Source of the DNA: Hesseltinella vesiculosa
Taxonomy: Eukaryota > Mucoromycota > Mucoromycetes > Mucorales > Cunninghamellaceae
Direction of reading: 5' to 3'
Length of the DNA stretch: 64,000 nucleotides
Assembly (NCBI GenBank): GCA_002104935.1
Contig: MCGT01000028.1
Location: 277,885 to 341,884 of the forward strand
The notes beneath the pieces are model-generated. The model ran no database searches, was not told the origin of the DNA, and saw nothing but the letters and a program-made list of their open reading frames with translations. This document shows positions 58,264-64,000 of the stretch, piece by piece. The translations under genes and the position numbers were made by a program. Numbering within the stretch: position 1 is the stretch's first letter; every line of letters begins with the position of its first letter.

Positions 58264-60373
58264 ATTCACCCAGACAAACATGGAGGAGACACTGGGATGC
58301 TCCAATGCTAATGCAGAATCAAGACGCCTCAAAGTACCAATGCCATACGTAAAAGCAAACGACTTGGCATCATGGCTCATGAATTTTAAAAACGCAAGAG
58401 ACATCAACGGACTCTCTGATCTAGAAAGCATTGCCTATGCCAAGGACCGTCTCACCGGAGATGCGTACGTGTGGGCTGCCAGATGCAAGGAAACTACTTG
58501 GGAAGGATTTGAGCAAAAGCTGACAGCCAAATTTGTTACACCAAGCCAGAATGTGCGCGAAGCTGCACGCGCCGTACTTGATTTCAACGTTACTCAAGGC
58601 ACTTCCGACCTGGATATCCTTAATTCATTTGAAGACCATTACCACCACTTCATATATATGACTACCGATGATTCCCCTTACCGCAAAATCCCCAACGATT
58701 TCCTGTTAGGACCTTTGGCAAATGCATTCAATGACGACAGTGCATGTATCAAACTTAATGGCCTAGCTGCATCATCCAAAAATGTTGACGACATAATTCG
58801 AGAAATGCGACATTATCTACAGGAAACAAGGAGTCGTAATGGCAATGGTCTAGCCGTCCAAGTTAGCTCCTTACATGATCAATTAACATTGCTCACCAAG
58901 AAACTTGATCAAATGACGACCGCCAATCAACAACCAATCCCTGCTATGCTATCATCACAAGCGCCTCCTATACACCAACGCCCACCTCCTCAAGGACAAA
59001 ACTACTCACGTACTCCTTATACACCGCACAAAACGGGTAATTGTTATAATTGCCAGGGGCGGGGACACAACGCCAGTGAATGCCCATCCACATGCAAGAT
59101 ATGCCATGGCCAACATGTTTTTTACAAATGCCCCGATTACCAACAAGCGAAAGCCAGACCGCATTCTTCCTTTTTAATTATGGACGCATTCGCCGCTTCA
59201 AAACGCCATATTCAAGAAGATGACGATCAACACGTGCAAGGATCAAAACGCCCACACGTCGACGATACTAATAACACCATTAGCCAAGAGGCCCTCCCGT
59301 TTCCTGATATGGTTGATATAATGCAAGAAGACCTTCTGGAAGAACCCATAGATGATGCCGTCCCTACAGAGCCCATGGAAAAATCGCCCTCAGATGATAT
59401 CATTGATAACCTCCTAAACGCCAAGGTGCACATGCTGTCGACACGACAACTATACACATTATCCCCTTACTTCAGACGTAAAGTTCATGAGTCATCAACT
59501 CGTAGTGCACATCAATCCTCAATGCTCAATACTGACAACGGTGACGCATGCCCATTCACTATGGGGTTCCTTGATGATAAACCATGCCCTGTCATACTGG
59601 ATGGCGGAAGTACCCAAAATATAATCAGCAAAGCGATGGCTAAACTACTAGGCTATAAGCAAGTTGAAAAAACGGATCATTCCGTATTACTAGCAAATTC
59701 TATGGTCGTTCAACCTGTGGGCCTTCTACGTAACGTGAAATTGACTATCGGCAACAAGACTATCAGTGTCGATGCCATGGTATTTGAAGGCATAGCCTAC
59801 GATTTTTTGTTGGGCCGTCGTACCTTTTCCAAACTGTCATTGTCAACTAATTGGGGCTCCCATGCGTGGACCATTGGAAATGGGCAAGATATGGAAGAAA
59901 TAACCGTTTCTTACTCTCATAACCCTCCGACACTTGCCGTCCCCCGTTCAACCAATGCTTCTGAACCCCCAACCAATCTATCATCAGGTTTTCTAATAAT
60001 GCTGGAAGATGCTAATGAATCAACACCCCTAATGAACGATACTTCTCGTACTGGTCAGCTACATGATATCATCGATAATACACAAATCCTCGATAATACC
60101 CAAGCAGACAGGATGCACGCCATTGTGGAAAAATATTCTGAATCTTTTGGCATTGGCTATGAACACTTGAAAACTACCAACGTTACCAAATTGCATATCG
60201 ATACTGGTGAGGCAGCACCTATTTATTGTAAACCATATGGTGGTCTCTCGTTTCAAGACCTTGCTATTCTTAAGGATGATCTGGGACAAATGGTCAAACA
60301 TGGTATTATGCAACCCACTTTATATGTTACTGGAGAACAAGCAAACGGTTGGGCTTTCCCCTGTCGCTACGTA
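58053..60373 (+). mobile_element. Ty3/gypsy retrotransposon A, interrupted
   Basis: A 5' LTR at about 58053-58263, a short leader, then one long Gag-protease-RT frame that runs intact into the LTR of element B at 60374. The rest of its RT, RNase H and integrase should lie on the far side of element B, beyond the window. Because its frame is unbroken up to the insertion, it was probably young when hit. Confidence 0.8.
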
Positions 60374-60376
60374 TGA
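58280..60376 (+). CDS. Gag-protease-RT polyprotein of element A, cut by insertion
   Basis: 698 codons from the ATG at 58280 (an in-frame upstream ATG-less stretch exists but lies inside the LTR). The Gag capsid part includes LASWLMNF, ITAKFVTP-like and a zinc knuckle CYNCQGRGHNASEC, with a second CKICHGQHVFYKC. The aspartic protease has ILDGGSTQNIISKAMA, with DGGS in place of the usual DSGS/T. The RT begins (IYCKPYGG...LKDDLGQMVKHGIMQP) and stops at 60376, where TGA is supplied by the inserted LTR. Function would be particle assembly and processing; the element cannot reverse-transcribe on its own. Confidence 0.88.
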   Translation: MEETLGCSNANAESRRLKVPMPYVKANDLASWLMNFKNARDINGLSDLESIAYAKDRLTGDAYVWAARCKETTWEGFEQKLTAKFVTPSQNVREAARAVLDFNVTQGTSDLDILNSFEDHYHHFIYMTTDDSPYRKIPNDFLLGPLANAFNDDSACIKLNGLAASSKNVDDIIREMRHYLQETRSRNGNGLAVQVSSLHDQLTLLTKKLDQMTTANQQPIPAMLSSQAPPIHQRPPPQGQNYSRTPYTPHKTGNCYNCQGRGHNASECPSTCKICHGQHVFYKCPDYQQAKARPHSSFLIMDAFAASKRHIQEDDDQHVQGSKRPHVDDTNNTISQEALPFPDMVDIMQEDLLEEPIDDAVPTEPMEKSPSDDIIDNLLNAKVHMLSTRQLYTLSPYFRRKVHESSTRSAHQSSMLNTDNGDACPFTMGFLDDKPCPVILDGGSTQNIISKAMAKLLGYKQVEKTDHSVLLANSMVVQPVGLLRNVKLTIGNKTISVDAMVFEGIAYDFLLGRRTFSKLSLSTNWGSHAWTIGNGQDMEEITVSYSHNPPTLAVPRSTNASEPPTNLSSGFLIMLEDANESTPLMNDTSRTGQLHDIIDNTQILDNTQADRMHAIVEKYSESFGIGYEHLKTTNVTKLHIDTGEAAPIYCKPYGGLSFQDLAILKDDLGQMVKHGIMQPTLYVTGEQANGWAFPCRYV

Positions 60377-60594
60377 AAAACACACGGTTTGGAATAAGTG
60401 AGACCAAAAAGTAGTGTTTTTATTCTCGAGAATGAGATCCGGAAAAGAAGAGAGGTTGTAATAGAAGTTGAGAATTTATAGGGGAGACGGAGATTGCAAT
60501 CTGAGATGATGAATGGGATGAGAGGACCGATGATGTGAGACGTGCCAATAAATGAGTGATACCCTTTTTTTTTTTTTTTTTTTTGTATTTAACA
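60374..60594 (-). repeat. 3' LTR of element B
   Basis: On the minus strand it starts TGTTAAATAC, then about 18 A, and ends TTTTTCA: 221 bp with TG...CA ends. A polypurine tract (CCTGGTGGGGGGCTA) directly precedes it at 60595-60609. A TATAAAT box lies in the middle (near 60475). Relatives of this LTR are at 8331-8488, 6939-7019 and 50873-51030. Confidence 0.82.
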
Positions 60595-61100
60595 TAGCCC
60601 CCCACCAGGTTCGATCAGCCCGTTAGAATGCCTCTGGAGACATGAACATGATCTACTGCTGGAAAGTACAGTGCGCTTCGTGATCGATTAAATTGGCATA
60701 GACCGGCTTATTGTTGCGGTATCGATTGAAGTTGCGGAGGTCGATTCCTCTTGCTTGGCTCATATGTGGTTAGCTACTCCACTAAGCTTTTGCGGTGAGG
60801 AAGACGCGTTCGGCAGGCACTTAGGCAGAATGGGTACATCAACTCTTATAATGTGATGAATGTCATTGTCAGTGTGTGGAGGCCTGAGTCAATGACGCCT
60901 AGGATATTCATCATGTGGCTCACAGTTACAGCAAGTCATGACAGAGCGGATTTTGTCAAGGCTGTTAGAAATGACCAGTAAGGATATTTCTGCAGTCAGT
61001 TTCTTTCGGGTGTGGTTTATCATCATTCCACAGTGACACTATGATTATGCGAGGGGTAACGCAAGAGTGTCATCCTCAAGTCATTTCAGGTTTTCCATGA

Positions 61101-64000
61101 CTATGATCGCTTCCTGTTATGACGTGCAGCTCTGAGGCTGCGTCTAGGATGCAGAGGTTTTTGCAAGGCGTTGCCTTTGTTTTTCCAGTAGTCAAAAAGG
61201 ATTTGCTTCTGGTTGAAGTTGGATTCAGGAATCCAAAGATTGTGCTCAGGGGAATACTTTTTCCAACTTACGAGATAGTGATGACGACCATTGAAGTCTT
61301 TCTTGTCATCGAGGATCTGATCGATCTCATAGGATTCCTCATCTTCAACCTGGTCGTTTGTGTGATGACCAGCTCGAGCGACGAGCTTAAGTTGAGAGGG
61401 AGCATAGCGTTGTTTTAGTTGCTCATTGAGGTGGATGTCTCTGAGTAAGTAAGAACCGCCTTTGGTTTTTTCAATGACTTCAAAGGGACCATGATATTTT
61501 GGTTCTAGTTTGGAGGTGAGCAAGGGTTCTTGAGTGGCTACAAGATCTCCGACCTGGAATGACGTGGTCATGTGTTTTTTGTCATATTTGCTCTGGATAG
61601 CATGTCTCAGGTTACGTTGCCTTTCGGAGATGGCAGGAATAACTATGTGCTCAAGCTCAGCGAACTTTTCCTCTATGGCCTTAAGGTCAACAGGTTGATC
61701 AAGGAGAGGAATGTTTTTCTCAGGCGAGTTCTGATGTGGTTCGCGATAGTCAATGAGGGCGCTTATTCTTTCGGAAGAAAAAAAGTGTATATGGGCGCCG
61801 TGTTTGTCATTGAGTGGGGCTGTGAGTTGTAGTGCAGGGCAATGGTGGGAACATGGAAGTCCCAGTCTCTAAGCTGGGTGTCAACCATCTTAGCAAGCAT
61901 GGTGGTGGTAGTTTTTACGACACGCTCAGCAGCTCCGTTGGCTCGAGGATGATAAGGAGTGATGAGACGATGGTCAATGCCCTTCTGGCTGTGTAGATTT
62001 CTGACCAGTTCATTGACAAATTCTTTGCCATTGTCTGATTGTATGATTTGCGGGAAACCATATTGGCAAAAAGTTTTGTACAAGACGTTAGAGACTGTGA
62101 GTACAGTCTTATCTGGGATGGCTTCCAGAATCACGTACTTTGGAGAAGATGTCAACGATGACGAAGAGGTAGTGGTTGCCGGCGTATGATGTGGGAAATG
62201 GACCAGCTAAATCAATGGCAAAGTGGTTGCCTGGAGCTTTCGCTTCGATAGATTTAAGAGGATGGTAACCATTTCTAGACACGTTGAATCGCATGCATTG
62301 TGGGCATGCCTGTGCCAAGGCTTGTGCTTGCCTGGTGATGTTGGGCCAAGTGATGCCCATGGCTTCGATAGCCTTTACCATGGCAGTGGCACCGTAGTGG
62401 CCTTTCAAGTGCTGTGTCTGCAGGATGTCTTGCCGTTCATCATCTGTGGCAGGTTGCTCGAGAGTTTCATCATCGAGGTTGCGGATGTGGGACCGTTTGA
62501 TGACAGTCTCCTTTGGTGTGAATAGATCAAGGTCAACTGTGTTGGTGGCAGTGATACTGTCATGTAATATGGATTCATGATCTGTAGTTTCTGTGCGAGA
62601 GTGTGCGCTGGTGGTCAGCTTGCGTGTTTTTCTTTTGTTGGGAGACGAACCATTGCGACTATTATTGCCCCCCACCAGCTCCTTTTGCGGAGGAAAAAGA
62701 CGTGAAAGAGCGTCAGGAAGCTGGTTGTCGACACCAGGAAGGTGGACAATGGTGAAGGTGAAGTCAAGCAAGGTGTCCAGCCAGTTGCTCATCATGGGAT
62801 TCACATCGGTCTGTGTATGTAGATATGTAAGGGCACGATGATCTGTGAAGAGTGTGAAGGGTGTACCCCACAGATATTGACGGAACTTCTTCAGCGAGAA
62901 GACGATGGCAAGCAGTTCACGGTTCGTGGTAGAGTAGTTGCATTCAGCTTTTGTCAGTGAACGAGCCACGAATTGGAGGTAGCGTTTGTGATTGGTAATA
63001 GGGTCCAATTGGAACAGAACAGCACCGATACCTGAGTTGGACGCGTCTGTGGCAACATAAAATGGAAGTGAGGTATCAGGTGGATGAAGGATGGGCGCTT
63101 CAAGGAGGATATTTTTCAGTGCGAAAAATGCTCGGCTGTGTTCCTCTGTCCAGAGATGAGCAATGGGACCTTCGTGACGAAGTGCATCAAGTGGACGGGT
63201 AATGGTGGAAATGCGAGGTATAAAAGAACGGAAGTAATTGACCAGTCCTAGGAATCGTTGGATGTCCTTGCCTGTTTGCGGCAGAGGCCAGTCCTGGACA
63301 TTGGAAACTTTGCGAGGGTCAATTTGGATGCCAGCACTCGAGACGCAATGTCCTAGGAGGGTGACAGCGGAGTGGGCAAAGTGGCATTTGTCAGGGTTCA
63401 AGACGAGATTGGCATTGTTCAGAATGCGTAGCACTTGGGCAACATGATGCATGTGCGTGCCAAGATCTTTGGAGAATATAATGATATCATCAACAAAGTT
63501 GAGAGCAAAATCGAAGTCAGCTAAGAGAGTTTGCATGACTCGTTGAAAAATATTGGAGATGGGTTTGAGACCAAATGGGCATCCAACAAATTTGTATTGT
63601 TTGCGGCCATGTGTGAAGGCAGTCTTGTGTTGATCGTCGGGATGGATCATGAAGCGATGAAAAGCCGACTTAAGATCAAGAGTGGTAAAAACGGCAGCTC
63701 CTGAAAGTTGATCAAAAATGTCCTGGACGAGAGGAATGGGGAAGCGATCGTCGGGCAGGAGAGCATTGATATGACGAGGATCAAGGCATGGTCTGTGGCC
63801 TGTTTTGTTTCCTTCAGCATCCTTTTTTGGTGTGCAAAAGTGATGGGAGAGTTCCATTGGGAATCCGGCGTGGTCATCTGAATGATGATGCCATCACGTA
63901 GCCATTGTTTGGACAACTTCGTCGACAACCAGGGAAGAGAGCAGGAGGTGTGCGATATTGTCGCCGATAGGCTGTGGCGCCTGGGGCTGTGTAGCCTGAC
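61101..64000 (-). pseudogene. pol region of element B: RT, RNase H, integrase, chromodomain, frameshifted
   Basis: In order on the minus strand: reverse transcriptase (LDLKSAFHRF, FVDDIIIFS active site), RNase H (YVATDASNSGIGAVL, later DHRALTYL), integrase zinc finger (HLKGHYGATAM, ACPQC) and integrase core. The core has IDLAGPFPT with the first Asp, QSDNGKEF with the second, and AERVVKT with the Glu. A C-terminal chromodomain (YLVSWKKYSPEHNLWIPESNF) places it among chromoviruses. The frame breaks at about 63830, about 62130 and about 61785, each apparently a single-base slip in a short homopolymer, so the copy is dead or the assembly has errors there. Confidence 0.88.

Larger units (their letters stand above)
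60374..64000 (-). mobile_element. Ty3/gypsy chromovirus B, inserted in element A, runs off the window
   Basis: A minus-strand element with 3' LTR, polypurine tract, about 490 bp of untranslated sequence (60610-61100) and a pol region ending in a chromodomain. Gag, protease and 5' LTR lie beyond position 64000. Its insertion point is inside the RT frame of element A. Confidence 0.85.

Noticed and set aside
58064..58279. N-terminal extension of the Gag frame with a Tyr/Phe/Ser-rich leader
   Set aside because: It lies inside the LTR pyrimidine tract; the ATG at 58280 is followed by normal Gag sequence.
60740..60790. Possible tRNA gene (a B-box-like GGTCGATTCC)
   Set aside because: No matching A box at the right distance and no cloverleaf could be drawn.

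Overview
The window is nuclear DNA of a fungus, most probably an early-diverging one (Mucoromycota, Mucorales-like). Genes are close together, most are split by short introns (about 50-90 bp) with GTAAGT-like donors, and the gene content is eukaryotic housekeeping plus fungal transposons. The lineage call is inference from gene style and from a Mucoromycota-type nuclease-like protein; no ribosomal marker is present. All exon boundaries were joined by eye, using reading frame and splice consensus.

Region 1 (1-12.1 kb) is rearranged. An intact secreted purple acid phosphatase (2865-4079) is followed by a decayed piece of a Ca2+-ATPase gene. Then come a gene joining C2H2-like fingers to a PD-(D/E)XK-like domain (5399-6759) and a 29-unit, 45-bp minisatellite (7020-8330) lying between two LTR relics. 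A frameshifted copy of the phosphatase 3' end follows, and then the intact Ca2+-ATPase (8898-12061, minus). The ancestral order was phosphatase and ATPase convergent; a duplication offset by about 4.7 kb left one intact and one broken copy of each.

Region 2 (12.4-43.7 kb) is dense housekeeping. It holds an M20 amidohydrolase, a secreted aspartic protease, GPATCH1, a six-blade kelch/coiled-coil polarity protein, neuroguidin/Lcp5, U2AF large subunit, a DUF202 membrane protein, CCDC174, Ssz1, a C-terminally short symplekin/Pta1, a multi-OB-fold MEIOB-like protein, IML2/TTC39, an NRAMP metal transporter and a protein O-mannosyltransferase. Several serve RNA processing (GPATCH1, U2AF2, CCDC174, symplekin, neuroguidin). 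Three convergent pairs meet within 13 bp or overlap in their coding ends.

Region 3 (43.8-57.7 kb) alternates genes with mobile DNA: LINE remnants, a PA-TM-RING ubiquitin ligase, an HRI-type eIF2alpha kinase, the Trm8 tRNA methyltransferase, an LTR relic, a complete-looking 3.7 kb Tc1/mariner-type transposon with long inverted repeats, TA duplication and a second element nested inside, and ALG9.

Region 4 (57.8-64 kb) is a nested retrotransposon cluster. Two related LTRs stand head-to-head, the right one leading into a plus-strand Gag-protease-RT element whose reading frame is cut by the LTR of a minus-strand chromovirus. That second element carries RT, RNase H, integrase and chromodomain with several frameshifts and runs off the window.
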